Shown here: positions 46,003 to 56,324 of the stretch, in pieces | How positions within the stretch are numbered: position 1 is the stretch's first letter | How the letters are laid out: every line of letters begins with the position of its first letter | DNA from: Agrococcus sp. Marseille-Q4369 | GTDB taxonomy: Bacteria; Actinomycetota; Actinomycetes; Actinomycetales; Microbacteriaceae | NCBI RefSeq assembly: GCF_018308945.1 | Contig: NZ_CP070501.1 | Coordinates: 186,001 to 250,000, forward strand | DNA: 64,000 nt | Direction of reading: 5' to 3' | The notes under the pieces: generated by a model | The model's database searches: none | What the model was told of the DNA's origin: nothing | The model's input: only the letters and a program-made list of their open reading frames with translations | Program-made: the position numbers and the translations under genes

Positions 46003-46626
46003 TCAGCTGCCGAGGTGCTCCCCGAAGCCGTCGACGACGTCGGCCGCGATCGCCTGGAGCTCTTCGCTCGAGCGACCCGGCGCTTCCGTGAACACCGCGC
46101 GCCGGTAGTAGCGCAGCTCGCGGATCGACTCGAGGATGTCGGCGAGCGCGCGGTGGCCGCCCGCCTTCTCCGGGCTCTGGAAGTACGCGCGCGGGAACCA
46201 GCGGCGCGAGAGCTCCTTGATGCTCGAGACGTCGATCGAGCGGTAGTGCAGGAAGCCGTCGAGCGCGGGCATGTACCGCGCGAGGAACATCCGGTCGGTG
46301 CCGATCGTGTTGCCGCCGACGGGCGCCGAGCGCTCGAGCGGCACGAAGCGCTGCACGTACTCGAGCACGAGCAGCTCAGCCTCGGCGAGCGAGACGCCGT
46401 GCTCGAGCTCGGCGTCGAGCCCGCTCGTCGCGTGCATCTGGCGCACGAAGTCGTTCATCTGCTCGAGCGCGGCGTCCGACGGCTTGATGACGACCTGGAG
46501 GCCCGGGTCGAGCACCTGCAGCTCGAAGTCGGTGACGACGACCGCCACCTCGACGAGCTCGTCGACCGTGGGGTCGAGGCCCGTCATCTCGCAGTCGATC
46601 CAGACGATCCGGTCAGAGGCAGCCAC
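46003..46626 (-). CDS. orn: Oligoribonuclease
   Basis: 3'-5' exonuclease that degrades di- to penta-ribonucleotides, including pGpG from c-di-GMP. 207 residues. DEDDh motifs: [11 protein letters not shown] at residues 9-19, the Asp in [18 protein letters not shown], and HRALADI. Start GTG with TAGACT six bases upstream, leaderless. Next to tRNA-His, a common actinobacterial arrangement. Confidence 0.96.
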   Translation of the reverse strand: MAASDRIVWIDCEMTGLDPTVDELVEVAVVVTDFELQVLDPGLQVVIKPSDAALEQMNDFVRQMHATSGLDAELEHGVSLAEAELLVLEYVQRFVPLERSAPVGGNTIGTDRMFLARYMPALDGFLHYRSIDVSSIKELSRRWFPRAYFQSPEKAGGHRALADILESIRELRYYRRAVFTEAPGRSSEELQAIAADVVDGFGEHLGS

Positions 46627-46656
46627 ACGCCGAGTCTACGGGCGGCCCGCCGACGC

Positions 46657-47298
46657 TCAGCCCAGCTGCGCGAAGAGCTTGTCGGCGTCGATGTCGGCGA
46701 GCGTCGCGATCGTGCGCTCGGCGGGCACGGGCGACGCGGTCAGCTGCGTCGTGAGGAACCAGAGCCGGGCACCCGCGGCTGCCGCCGAGCGGGCGCCGCT
46801 GCTCGAGTCCTCGAACGCGACGCTCCCGGATGCGTCGGCCCCGAGGCGTCGGACGGCGAGCGCGTACGGCTCGGGGTCGGGCTTCGAGCGCTCGACGTCG
46901 TCGGCCGTGACGGCGAAGCGCAGCGCGCCCGCGGGCGCCGCCTGCAGGAGCGCCTCGGCGTTCTCACGCGTCGCGTTCGTGACGAGCGCCGCGGGCACGC
47001 CCGCCTCGGCGACGCGCTCGAGCAGCGCGACGCTGCCCGGGAGCCACGGCGTCTCCTCGCGCACGGCGGCGGCCACGGTGCCTGCGACGGTGGCGATGAT
47101 CGACGCGCGGTCCATCGTGACGCCGCGCTCGCGCATCCGGTCGGCCCACTCGATCATCGGCCTGCCGGTCGTCCAGTGCGCGTCAGCCACGGTCCACTCG
47201 ATGCCCTGCACGCGCGCGAAGGCGCGCATCTCCTCGTGCCAGAGGGGTTCGGAGTCGATGAGCGTGCCGTCCATGTCGAACAGGAGTGCGCCGGGCAT
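46657..47298 (-). CDS. HAD family hydrolase (beta-phosphoglucomutase-like)
   Basis: 213 residues. Motif I DMDGTLIDSEP at residues 8-18 with the nucleophile and acid Asp, motif II in ALVTNATREN, Lys in ERSKPDPEPY, and motif IV FEDSSSGARSA. A helical cap lies between residues 20 and 85. It could be a sugar-phosphate phosphatase or mutase; the substrate is unknown. ATG with GGAGGC upstream. Confidence 0.93.
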   Translation of the reverse strand: MPGALLFDMDGTLIDSEPLWHEEMRAFARVQGIEWTVADAHWTTGRPMIEWADRMRERGVTMDRASIIATVAGTVAAAVREETPWLPGSVALLERVAEAGVPAALVTNATRENAEALLQAAPAGALRFAVTADDVERSKPDPEPYALAVRRLGADASGSVAFEDSSSGARSAAAAGARLWFLTTQLTASPVPAERTIATLADIDADKLFAQLG

Positions 47299-47338
47299 GC
47301 CTCCAGCCTGGCATGCCGCCGGGGCGCGCCCGACCGCG

Positions 47339-48208
47339 TCAGGCAGCGCTGCGGTGTCGGCGCACGAGCCGCTGCGCGACGCGGTCGGCGGTGCCGACGA
47401 AGCGCCCGAGGGTGTGCACGGTGACGACGCGGTCGGATGCGGTGTCGACGGCGACGAAGGACCCCGAGTCGCGCACGTGGCCGTTGTGCCAGCGCACCGT
47501 GCCCGCGACCTGCCAGCCCGGTGCCCACGCATCCGCCCCTGTGTGCCGCATCGCGGCGCTCGCGTAGCGCTCGAGGGCGTCGAAGGTGCCCCAGAGGCCG
47601 CCGGCACCGACGAAGGGGCCGGTGTGCATCGTCCACTGCGCGCGCGGCGCGCCGCTCCAGGCGCGCACGACCGGGCGTCGCTCGGCGGGCGGGTCGACGG
47701 CGACGTCGACCACCCCGAGGGGCTCGAGCACGCGCGAGCGCGCGAGCTGCCACCAGGACTGGCCGGTGAGCTCCTCGAGCGCGCGCGTGAGCACCGCGTA
47801 ACCGAGGTTCGAGTACTCAGGGGCCGGCTTCGGCTCGCGTCGGAGCGCCGCGAGGGCCGGTACGACCTCCATGTCGAAGCGCCGGGTCGTGAAGGCGGCG
47901 TAGGGATCGAGCGGGTCGGTCATGCCCGCGGGCACGCGCGGCAGGCCCGAACGGTGCTCGATGAGCGTGCGGACGGTCACGGCGCCGGGCAGCAGCGTCG
48001 CAGGCAGGAGGGTCGCGACGGGTGCGTCGAGGTCGAGCTCGCCGGCCTCGGCGAGCCGGGCGGCGATCGCGGCCGTGACGGTCTTCGTGATCGAGCCCCA
48101 CTCGAGCATCGGCGCGCCTCGATGCAGCGGGCCGAACCGCTCGACCACCACGCGATCGCCGTCCCGCAGTCGCTGTGCGGTGCTGCGGTCTCGCGCGAGG
48201 ATGCTCAC
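47339..48208 (-). CDS. Serine hydrolase (class C beta-lactamase-like)
   Basis: 289 residues. Ser-x-x-Lys as SITK in LEWGSITKTVTAA near residue 40, Tyr-x-Asn-like YSN in PEYSNLGYAV near 135, and a late HTLGRF in place of the Lys-Thr-Gly triad. No signal peptide is seen, so a cytoplasmic esterase or D-aminopeptidase-like role is more likely than antibiotic resistance. Start GTG 48208. Next gene in the same direction is the HAD hydrolase, 40 bases on. Confidence 0.88.
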   Translation of the reverse strand: MSILARDRSTAQRLRDGDRVVVERFGPLHRGAPMLEWGSITKTVTAAIAARLAEAGELDLDAPVATLLPATLLPGAVTVRTLIEHRSGLPRVPAGMTDPLDPYAAFTTRRFDMEVVPALAALRREPKPAPEYSNLGYAVLTRALEELTGQSWWQLARSRVLEPLGVVDVAVDPPAERRPVVRAWSGAPRAQWTMHTGPFVGAGGLWGTFDALERYASAAMRHTGADAWAPGWQVAGTVRWHNGHVRDSGSFVAVDTASDRVVTVHTLGRFVGTADRVAQRLVRRHRSAA

Positions 48209-48266
48209 CGACCCACTCTGCCACCCACGCCGTCGAGCGCCGTCAGCGAAGGGCTGCGGCCGTCGG

Positions 48267-48339
48267 TGCCCCCGGCAGGAATTGAACCTGCGACCAAGAG
48301 ATTAGAAGGCTCCTGCTCTATCCGCTGAGCTACGGGGGC
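48267..48339 (-). tRNA. tRNA-Arg (anticodon TCT)
   Basis: Cloverleaf on the minus strand: acceptor GCCCCCG/CGGGGGC, D arm GCTC-GAGC, anticodon loop CTTCTAA giving TCT, T arm GCAGG/CCTGC, discriminator A. The anticodon stem pairs GGAGC with TCTCT, with a G-T pair and a C-T mismatch next to the loop. CCA is not encoded. It reads the rare AGA codon in this high-GC genome. Confidence 0.94.
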
Positions 48340-48400
48340 GTGCCTTGCGACACCGGCGATCCTATCGAGTCGCCCAGCGGCCCGACCGTAGGCTGTCGTG

Positions 48401-49075
48401 GTGCTCCCGACGATCCTGCAGTCCACCCAGCCCTCCGACGAGCTGAGCGGCGTCGCCGGTTGGGCGGTGGGGCTGATGGAGACGATCGGCGCTCCCGGCG
48501 CCGCCGTCGCGATCGCAGCCGAGAACCTCTTCCCGCCCATCCCGAGCGAGGTCATCCTGCCGCTCGCGGGCTTCAGCGCGGCGCAGGGCACCTTCACCGT
48601 CGCCGAGGCCATCATCTGGACCACGATCGGCTCGGTCTTCGGCGCGCTCGTGCTCTACCTGCTCGGCCGCTGGCTCGGCCACGACCGGCTCGTGTCGATC
48701 GCGCGGAAGATGCCGCTCGTGCGCGCGAGCGACATCGACAAGACGACCGCGTGGTTCGCGAAGCACGGCTGGAAGACGGTGCTGTTCGGCCGCTTCCTGC
48801 CCATCTTCCGCAGCCTCATCTCGATCCCCGCCGGCATCGAGCGCATGCCGGTGCTGCTGTTCCTCGGGCTCACCCTCGTCGGCTCCGCCATCTGGAACAC
48901 GATCTTCATCCTGATCGGCGTCTTCCTCGGCCGGAACTACCACGTCATCGAGCCCTACATGGACTGGTTGCAGTGGGTCGTCATCGGGCTCGTCATCGTC
49001 GTGCTCGTGTGGTTCGTGGTGCACCGGATGCTCCAGAACCGCAAGGAGGGGAAGCCGCTGCTCTCGGGCGAGTGA
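48401..49075 (+). CDS. DedA family membrane protein
   Basis: 224 residues. DedA/VTT-type features: AAENLFPPIPSEVILPLAGFSAAQG with the conserved E and P-P-x-P-S-E, then FGRFLPIFRSLISIPAGIERMP, with R-F-x-P and the G-x-x-x-M-P that follows. Family members are thought to flip lipids such as undecaprenyl phosphate or phosphatidylethanolamine. GTG 48401 is six bases after TAGGCT (48389-48394), so I prefer it over GTG 48398. A second DedA gene is at 61.1 kb. Confidence 0.93.
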   Translation: MLPTILQSTQPSDELSGVAGWAVGLMETIGAPGAAVAIAAENLFPPIPSEVILPLAGFSAAQGTFTVAEAIIWTTIGSVFGALVLYLLGRWLGHDRLVSIARKMPLVRASDIDKTTAWFAKHGWKTVLFGRFLPIFRSLISIPAGIERMPVLLFLGLTLVGSAIWNTIFILIGVFLGRNYHVIEPYMDWLQWVVIGLVIVVLVWFVVHRMLQNRKEGKPLLSGE

Positions 49076-49172
49076 CGGGCCGCGAGGCGCGTCGCAACGG
49101 ATCGGGAATGGCTTCGCGCGATAGCGTGTTGTTCGAATTCGCACGACTTCACCGACGCCCCGAAAGGCACCC

Positions 49173-49733
49173 ATGCTGCAGAACTTCCCCGGCTACCAGC
49201 CCGGCACCTACGTCATCGACGGCTCGCACTCGAACGTCACCTTCTCCGTCCGCCACATGATGGTCGCGAAGGTCCGCGGCGAGATCGAGGGCCTCGAGGG
49301 CACGATCGTGCTCGCTGAGAACCCCGAGGAGTCGACGATCACGGCGACCGTCGACCCGTCGACGATCAACACGAAGAACGCCGACCGCGACCAGCACCTG
49401 CGCTCCAACGACTTCTTCGCGATCGAGGAGCACCCGGAGTGGACGTTCGTCTCGACCAGCGGACGCGTCGAGGGCGACGACCTCTACGTCGACGGCGACC
49501 TGACGCTCCGCGGCGTGACGAAGCGCGTCGCGCTGCTCGTCGAGTTCGGCGGCATCGGCCCCGACACGTGGGGCAACACCCGCGCGGGCGCGTCGGCCCG
49601 CACGCGCATCAAGCGCTCCGACTTCGGCATCAGCTGGAACGTCGCGATCGAGACCGGCGGCGTCATGCTCTCCGACGAGGTCGACATCGAGATCGAGATC
49701 TCCGCGATCCAGCAGGCGCCCGTCAGCGCCTGA
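49173..49733 (+). CDS. YceI family protein
   Basis: 186 residues, lipocalin-like beta-barrel: YVIDGSHSNVTFSVRHMMVAKVRGEIEGLEG at the start, DQHLRSNDFFAIEEHPEWTF, GDLTLRGVTKRV, and TRIKRSDFGISWN. It lacks a signal peptide, unlike E. coli YceI, so it is probably cytoplasmic. The fold binds isoprenoid-like lipids in related proteins. ATG with GAAAGG upstream. Confidence 0.94.
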   Translation: MLQNFPGYQPGTYVIDGSHSNVTFSVRHMMVAKVRGEIEGLEGTIVLAENPEESTITATVDPSTINTKNADRDQHLRSNDFFAIEEHPEWTFVSTSGRVEGDDLYVDGDLTLRGVTKRVALLVEFGGIGPDTWGNTRAGASARTRIKRSDFGISWNVAIETGGVMLSDEVDIEIEISAIQQAPVSA

Positions 49734-49802
49734 TCCGCACCGCGAGCGGGGGCGGGGCCGGGGCGAGAGCCTCGGCCCCGCCCTCGTCGTCTCGGCAGTG
49801 GA

Positions 49803-50054
49803 TCATGGGCCGGTGAAGCACGCGAGCGCGTCGTCGAGCGACCAGCACTGGCCGATCGGCAGCATCGCGGTGCCGCCGGGCAGCAGGCGACGCGCCTCGA
49901 ACGCGGGCCCGGTCGCCGCGCCGACGCGGGCGATGTAGCCGAGGGCGAGGCCGGATGCGCTGACCACCCTCCAGAGGTCGTCGCGCACGCGCTTGGTCGC
50001 GACGTGCGGCGCGTGCGGGGCGTCGCGCCGCTGGGCGGTCGACATGATGGCCAT
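49803..50054 (-). CDS. Hypothetical protein
   Basis: 83 residues starting with ATG 50054 behind a strong GGAAGGA eight bases away. Content: a basic N-terminus (VATKRVRDDLWRVV), then GLALGYIARV and a Cys-containing end WSLDDALACF. No membrane segment or motif was recognised. Codon use is like that of its neighbours, and the good ribosome site supports a real gene. The gene is divergent from msrA. Confidence 0.65.
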   Translation of the reverse strand: MAIMSTAQRRDAPHAPHVATKRVRDDLWRVVSASGLALGYIARVGAATGPAFEARRLLPGGTAMLPIGQCWSLDDALACFTGP

Positions 50055-50138
50055 GGCGTGCTCCTTCCTTCCTGCCTGCGACGCTACGAGCGGCCACCGA
50101 CATCGGGATCGCACAGCCGCCGCCGCTACGCTGGCGGC

Positions 50139-50663
50139 ATGCAGGAGATCGTGCTCGCCGGTGGTTGCTTCTGGTGCCTCGACGCCGCCTATCGCGTCGT
50201 CGACGGCGTCGACGACGTCGTCTCGGGCTACACGGGCGGGTCGGTGGCGCACCCGAGCTACGAGCTCGTGTGCACGGGGGCGACGGGTCACGCTGAGGCC
50301 GTGAAGGTCATCTACGACGAGGAGCGGCTGCCGACCGAGGTCGTGCTCGACATGTTCTTCACGATGCACGACCCGCGACAGCTCAACCGCCAGGGCAACG
50401 ACATCGGCACGCAGTACCGCTCGGCGATGTTCTACCGCGACGAGGCCGAGCGCGAGCGCTTCGAGACCGCGATCGCCCGCGCCGCCGAGTGGTGGCCGGG
50501 AGAGATCGTCACGACGCTCGAGCCGCTCGGCGACTTCTACGACGCCGAGGACCACCACCAGGACTTCTTCGCGAAGAACCCGACGCAGGGCTACTGCCTC
50601 GCAGTGGCGGCACCGAAGGTCAACAAGATCCGCGCCGGCTTCGCGGAGTACCTGCGCGCCTGA
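50139..50663 (+). CDS. msrA: Peptide methionine-S-sulfoxide reductase MsrA
   Basis: Repairs the S-epimer of methionine sulfoxide. 174 residues. The catalytic motif GGCFWCLDAAYR is at residues 8-19, with the second resolving region GYCLAVAAPKVNKIR near the C-terminus; in between, GYTGG, GHAEAVKVIYDE and GNDIGTQYRSAMFY. TACGCT six bases before the ATG marks a leaderless transcript. Confidence 0.97.
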   Translation: MQEIVLAGGCFWCLDAAYRVVDGVDDVVSGYTGGSVAHPSYELVCTGATGHAEAVKVIYDEERLPTEVVLDMFFTMHDPRQLNRQGNDIGTQYRSAMFYRDEAERERFETAIARAAEWWPGEIVTTLEPLGDFYDAEDHHQDFFAKNPTQGYCLAVAAPKVNKIRAGFAEYLRA

Positions 50664-50730
50664 CGCGGTTCTCCACAGGCCGCGCGTCGAGGCGCTCGTC
50701 GCCTGCGCTCGCCGGTGCATCCTCGCCCGC

Positions 50731-51228
50731 ATGAGCGAAGCAATCTCCGTGGTCGGGTCCATCGGCACCGACCCCATCCTGAAGTCCGTCGCCGGCGACC
50801 AGGTCGCCGAGTTCCGCATCGGCTGCAAGTCCCGTCGCAAGGACGGCGACGACTGGGTCGATGCCCACACCAACTGGTTCACCGTCGAGGCCTGGGGCGG
50901 CTTCGCGCGGAACGTCATCACGTCGGTCCGCAAGGGCGACGTGGTCGTGGTGCTCGGCCGCCTCAAGGTCGACCAGTGGGAGTCGGGCGAGCGCCGCGGG
51001 ACGAGCGTGAAGATCCGCGCCGACCACATCGGGCACTCGATGCGCGTGAGCCCCACGTCGCGCGAGCGGCGCCCCCGCGACGACGCGGAGCAGCGCGCGG
51101 CCGAGCAGCCGGGCGCCTCGCTCGATCCGATGGAGCCGTCGCCACTCGAGCCGCAGGAGCCCGCGCTCGCGGGCGCGGGCGGCGAGCAGTGGGGCGCACC
51201 GGTCATCGGCAGCGAGACGCCGTTCTGA
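50731..51228 (+). CDS. ssb: Single-stranded DNA-binding protein
   Basis: 165 residues. OB fold in residues 1-108 (ISVVGSIGTDPILKS, FRIGCKSRRKDGDDW, NWFTVEAWGGFARNV, VLGRLKVDQWESGERRG), a disordered tail, and a C-terminal Pro-Phe that fits the SSB protein-interaction tip. It does not sit with rpsF-rpsR, so it is probably the second SSB (SsbB-like) rather than the replicative one. Leaderless start ATG (CATCCT seven bases upstream). Confidence 0.93.
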   Translation: MSEAISVVGSIGTDPILKSVAGDQVAEFRIGCKSRRKDGDDWVDAHTNWFTVEAWGGFARNVITSVRKGDVVVVLGRLKVDQWESGERRGTSVKIRADHIGHSMRVSPTSRERRPRDDAEQRAAEQPGASLDPMEPSPLEPQEPALAGAGGEQWGAPVIGSETPF

Positions 51229-51300
51229 GCCGGCATCCCTGGTGCGCGGCGCCGCGGCCGGATAGCGTGACGATGACCCGAGGGGCGAGGAGGTCCACCG

Positions 51301-51450
51301 ATGGAATGGCTGATGATCGTCTTCCTGGTGCTGGTCTTCGCGATCGCCACCGCGTTCCTGCTCGCGATCGATGCGGTCAGCGCCGTGCTCGCGAAGGTCG
51401 TCGTCTCGCTCGCGGGCCGCGTGCGGCGCGGCAGGGGCGCCGCGCTCTGA
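51301..51450 (+). CDS. Small single-pass membrane protein
   Basis: A 49-codon frame begins with ATG after GAGGAGG. It is Met-Glu-Trp, then a hydrophobic helix at residues 4-23 (LMIVFLVLVFAIATAFLLAI), an amphipathic middle, and a basic Arg-Gly tail (RVRRGRG). Good ribosome site and spacing and a normal stop support a real gene, although it is short. The function is unknown. Confidence 0.6.
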   Translation: MEWLMIVFLVLVFAIATAFLLAIDAVSAVLAKVVVSLAGRVRRGRGAAL

Positions 51451-51527
51451 GCCCGCGCGGGGAACGGGGCCGCGAGCGGCCGCCGCCCTAGACTGGCCGC
51501 GTCCCGTCACGCATCGGAGGAGGGCGC

Positions 51528-51944
51528 GTGCGCCAGCTCACGGCAGTCGCGCTCGTCGGCGTCCTCGCGCTCGTCGGCTGCGCCGCCGATGCGCCGTCGC
51601 CGTCGCCGGCGCCGTCAGCATCCGACGCGGGTCGCAGCGCGGACGTCGACGTCGAGACCGATCCCGAGGTCGACGCGTTCCGCGCAGCGCTCGAGGGGCA
51701 CTCGCCCGCCGATCCCCACGCGCTCGTCGCTGCCGTCGAGGCTGCTGGCTTCGAGCGCTCCGCGATCGAGCGCACGCGCGAGCTCGACTCGCTCGGCGAG
51801 CCGGTCACGTTCCTCGAGATCGCGGTGCGGCAGGGGGAGTCGTGCCTCCTCGGCCAGGTCGGCGAGGGCGAGGCGAATGCGCTGCGCGCCGACGCCCTCG
51901 GCGGCGGCCGGTGCCTCGTGGGCGAGATCGTCACCGTAGACTGA
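51528..51944 (+). CDS. Lipoprotein with a DUF6993-like domain
   Basis: 138 residues. Signal peptide with lipobox LVGC, Cys at residue 18, then a Ser/Pro-rich linker and a domain with two Cys (GESCLLGQVGEGEAN and GGRCLVGEI) likely to form a disulfide outside the cell. The start GTG follows GGAGGAGGG. The -10 of ettA lies in its last codons. I assign DUF6993 tentatively. Confidence 0.8.
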   Translation: MRQLTAVALVGVLALVGCAADAPSPSPAPSASDAGRSADVDVETDPEVDAFRAALEGHSPADPHALVAAVEAAGFERSAIERTRELDSLGEPVTFLEIAVRQGESCLLGQVGEGEANALRADALGGGRCLVGEIVTVD

Positions 51945-51948
51945 GGGC

Positions 51949-53630
<1,682 letters not shown>

Positions 53631-53631
<1 letters not shown>

Positions 53632-54086
53632 TGCGACTCGCGGTGCCGGTGACGGTCCGCTGGTCGGACCTCGATGCCTACGGGCACGTCAACAACGCAT
53701 CGCTGCTGACGCTCCTCGAGGAGGCGCGCGTCGCCGCCTTCTGGGCCGGCGGGCCCGAGGGCTCGCCGTCGACGGCCATCATCGACGCCGGCCACGGGGC
53801 GACGAGCATCACGGTGATCGCCCGCCAGGAGGCGGAGTACCTCGGCCAGATCCCACACCACCGCGAGCCGATCATCGTCGACACGTGGATCGGGCACATG
53901 GGCGGCGCGAGCATGCTGCTCTGCTACGAGGTGCGCTCGCCCGACCGCGCCGAGCTGTACGCGCGGGCGACGACGACGGTGGTGATGCTGGATGCGTCCA
54001 CGGGCCGGCCGCGCCGGCTCACGAGCGCGGAGCGCGAGGCCTGGGAGCCGTACCTCGAGGAGCCGATCGCGTTCCGCCGTCGCTGA
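53631..54086 (+). CDS. Acyl-CoA thioesterase (4HBT hotdog fold)
   Basis: 151 residues, ATG overlapping the ettA stop. The pattern VRWSDLDAYGHVNNASLLTLLEEARVAAF is the 4-hydroxybenzoyl-CoA-type active helix with its catalytic Asp. It is a predicted cytoplasmic thioesterase, and the ettA-thioesterase pair occurs in other actinobacteria by my recollection. The substrate is unknown. Confidence 0.9.
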
Positions 54087-54137
54087 CGCGCCGCCGATAG
54101 GCTGGAGGGGCAACGTCGCGACCCGAGGAGGAGCCCC

Positions 54138-55691
54138 ATGACCGACACTGCCGTCGAGCCCGAGGAGCAGATCACCGACGAGGTGAGGGACGACCCGAGC
54201 GGCCCCGACCGCATCCCGCACTTCATCGACGGGCAGCGTCGACAGGGAGCCGGTGAGACGGCGCCCGTCTTCAACCCGGCCCTCGGCACGCCCGTCTCCC
54301 AAGTGCCGCTCGCCGGCGCCGACGAGGTCGGCGAGGCGATCGCCGCCGCGAGCGCGGCGTTCCCCGCGTGGCGCGACCTCTCGATCGCGAAGCGCCAGGC
54401 GATCATGTTCCGCTTCCGCGAGCTCATCGTCTCGCGCAAGGATGAGCTCGCCGCGATCGTCACGCGCGAGCACGGCAAGGTGCACTCCGACGCACTCGGC
54501 GAGATCGCGCGCGGCATCGAGGTCGTCGAGCTCGCGACCGCCTTCCCGCTGCTGACGAAGGGCGAGTACTCCGAGAACGCCTCGACCGGCGTCGACGTCT
54601 ACTCGCTGCGCCAGCCCCTCGGCGTCGTCGGCATCATCAGCCCGTTCAACTTCCCGGCGATGATCCCGCTGTGGTTCGCGCCGGTCGCGCTCGCCGCGGG
54701 CAACGCCGTCGTCATCAAGCCGAGCGAGAAGGACCCATCGGCCTCGGTCTTCATCGCCGAGCTCTTCCAGGAGGCTGGGCTGCCCGACGGCGTGCTCAAC
54801 GTCGTGCACGGTGGCAAGGAGGCCGTCGACACCCTGCTGACGCATCCCGACGTCCAGGCCATCTCGTTCGTCGGCTCGACGCCGATCGCCGAGTACGTCT
54901 ATGAGACCGGCTCGAAGCACGGCAAGCGCGTGCAGGCCCTCGGCGGCGCGAAGAACCACATGCTCGTGCTGCCCGACGCCGACCTCGACGTCACCGCCGA
55001 CGCGGCTGTCAACGCGGGCTTCGGCTCCGCGGGCGAGCGCTGCATGGCGATCTCGGTCGTCGTCGCGATCGACTCGATCGCCGACGAGCTCGCCGCCAAG
55101 ATCAAGGAGAAGATGGCGTCGATCCGCACGGGCGACGGCACGCGCGACAACGACATGGGGCCGCTCATCACGGGGCAGCACCGCGACAAGGTCGCCGGCT
55201 ACATCCAGACCGCCGCCGACGACGGCGCCTCGCTCGTCGTTGACGGTCGCGACCCCGAGGTCGACGGTGACCCCAACGGCTTCTGGCTGAAGCCCACGCT
55301 CATCGACAACGTGCCCACCGACTCCGCCGCCTACAAGGAGGAGATCTTCGGCCCGGTGCTCTCGATCGTGCGCGTCTCGACCTACGAGGAGGGGCTCGAG
55401 CTCATCAACTCGAACCCCTACGGCAACGGCACCGCGATCTTCACGAACGACGGCGGCGCCGCGCGGCGGTTCCAGAACGAGGTGCAGGTCGGCATGGTCG
55501 GCATCAACGTGCCGATCCCCGTGCCGGTCGGGTACCACTCGTTCGGGGGCTGGAAGCGCTCGATCTTCGGGCAGGGCAAGGCCTACGGCAAGCACGCGTT
55601 CGAGTTCTACTCGCGCGAGAAGGTCGTCACGAGCCGCTGGCTCGACCCGAGCCACGGCGGGCTCAACCTCGGGTTCCCACAGCACGACTGA
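54138..55691 (+). CDS. mmsA: CoA-acylating methylmalonate-semialdehyde dehydrogenase
   Basis: 517 residues, NAD-dependent oxidation of malonate/methylmalonate semialdehyde to acetyl- or propionyl-CoA in valine and inositol breakdown. Catalytic Cys in FGSAGERCMAIS near residue 300, NAD-binding GIISPFNFPAMIPLWF, SFVGSTPIAEYVYE and the CoA-type end YHSFGGWKRSIFGQ. It stands alone, without iol or valine genes nearby. ATG with GAGGAGG upstream. Confidence 0.95.
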   Translation: MTDTAVEPEEQITDEVRDDPSGPDRIPHFIDGQRRQGAGETAPVFNPALGTPVSQVPLAGADEVGEAIAAASAAFPAWRDLSIAKRQAIMFRFRELIVSRKDELAAIVTREHGKVHSDALGEIARGIEVVELATAFPLLTKGEYSENASTGVDVYSLRQPLGVVGIISPFNFPAMIPLWFAPVALAAGNAVVIKPSEKDPSASVFIAELFQEAGLPDGVLNVVHGGKEAVDTLLTHPDVQAISFVGSTPIAEYVYETGSKHGKRVQALGGAKNHMLVLPDADLDVTADAAVNAGFGSAGERCMAISVVVAIDSIADELAAKIKEKMASIRTGDGTRDNDMGPLITGQHRDKVAGYIQTAADDGASLVVDGRDPEVDGDPNGFWLKPTLIDNVPTDSAAYKEEIFGPVLSIVRVSTYEEGLELINSNPYGNGTAIFTNDGGAARRFQNEVQVGMVGINVPIPVPVGYHSFGGWKRSIFGQGKAYGKHAFEFYSREKVVTSRWLDPSHGGLNLGFPQHD

Positions 55692-55696
55692 ACGCG

Positions 55697-55740
55697 GCAG
55701 GTGAAGGCGGAGGCCCTTCCGGGCTTCCGCCTTCACCTGC
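55697..55740. terminator. Long bidirectional hairpin terminator
   Basis: A 20-bp stem (55697-55716 with 55721-55740, one G-T pair) with loop TTCC, between the mmsA stop and the convergent GNAT gene. It should end both transcripts. Confidence 0.92.
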
Positions 55741-55748
55741 TTCGACTC

Positions 55749-56324
55749 CTACGTGGCGCGCCGCACCGCGAAGATCAGCGACGTGCCGAGCTCGCCCGTC
55801 GCGGGGTTGACCTCGTCGTCGACGAAGCGCCCCTCGAGCTGCATGCCGAGCCGCTCCGCGACCTTCCGCGAGCCGGCGTTCTGCTCGTCGAGGTGGGCGA
55901 TGACGCGGTGCGCGCCCATCGCGAAGGCGAGCTCGAGCGCCGCGCGCGCGGCCTCGGTCGCGATGCCCTTGCCCTGCTGCTCGGCCGCGATCATCCAGCC
56001 GAGCTCTGCCTGCCGGCTGCCGAGGCTCGTGATGCGCAGCATGAGATCGCCGACGAGCACCCCGTCGAGCTCGATGCCCAGCTGTGCGGCGTCGCCGTCG
56101 CGCAGGAAGACGGGCGCGCCGCCCGACGTCCAGGCCATGAGCTCGGCCTCGGTCTGGTCGCGGTTGTAGGTCCAGCGGCGCTGGCCGGGTGCGTTCCGGT
56201 AGCCGCGCACCGCGTCGAGGTCGGCGGGGGAGAGCGTGCGCAGCAGCAGCCGCTCGGTGCGCAGCGGCAGCACCGCGCGCAGCGTGCGCATCGCCTCTGC
56301 GGGCGCGATCGGCCGCACCGGCAT
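55749..56324 (-). CDS. GNAT N-acetyltransferase (RimJ-like)
   Basis: 191 residues. LRTERLLLRTLSPADLDAVRGYRN at residues 22-45, ELGWMIAAEQQGKGIATEAARAAL with the acetyl-CoA loop near 120, and HRVIAHLDEQNAGSRKVAERLGM. The pattern is of the RimJ/RimL subgroup that acetylates protein N-termini or small amines. ATG overlaps the tesB stop (ATGA), so it is the second gene of a pair. Confidence 0.92.
   Translation of the reverse strand: MPVRPIAPAEAMRTLRAVLPLRTERLLLRTLSPADLDAVRGYRNAPGQRRWTYNRDQTEAELMAWTSGGAPVFLRDGDAAQLGIELDGVLVGDLMLRITSLGSRQAELGWMIAAEQQGKGIATEAARAALELAFAMGAHRVIAHLDEQNAGSRKVAERLGMQLEGRFVDDEVNPATGELGTSLIFAVRRAT

Noticed and set aside
47339-48208. Antibiotic beta-lactamase
   Set aside because: The fold and S-x-x-K are present, but there is no signal peptide, the KTG triad is replaced, and the context is housekeeping.
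49125-49150. Possible second LexA box near TTCGAATTCG before the YceI gene
   Set aside because: It lacks the TCGAAC-N4-GTTCGA spacing; only a short TTCGAA palindrome is present.
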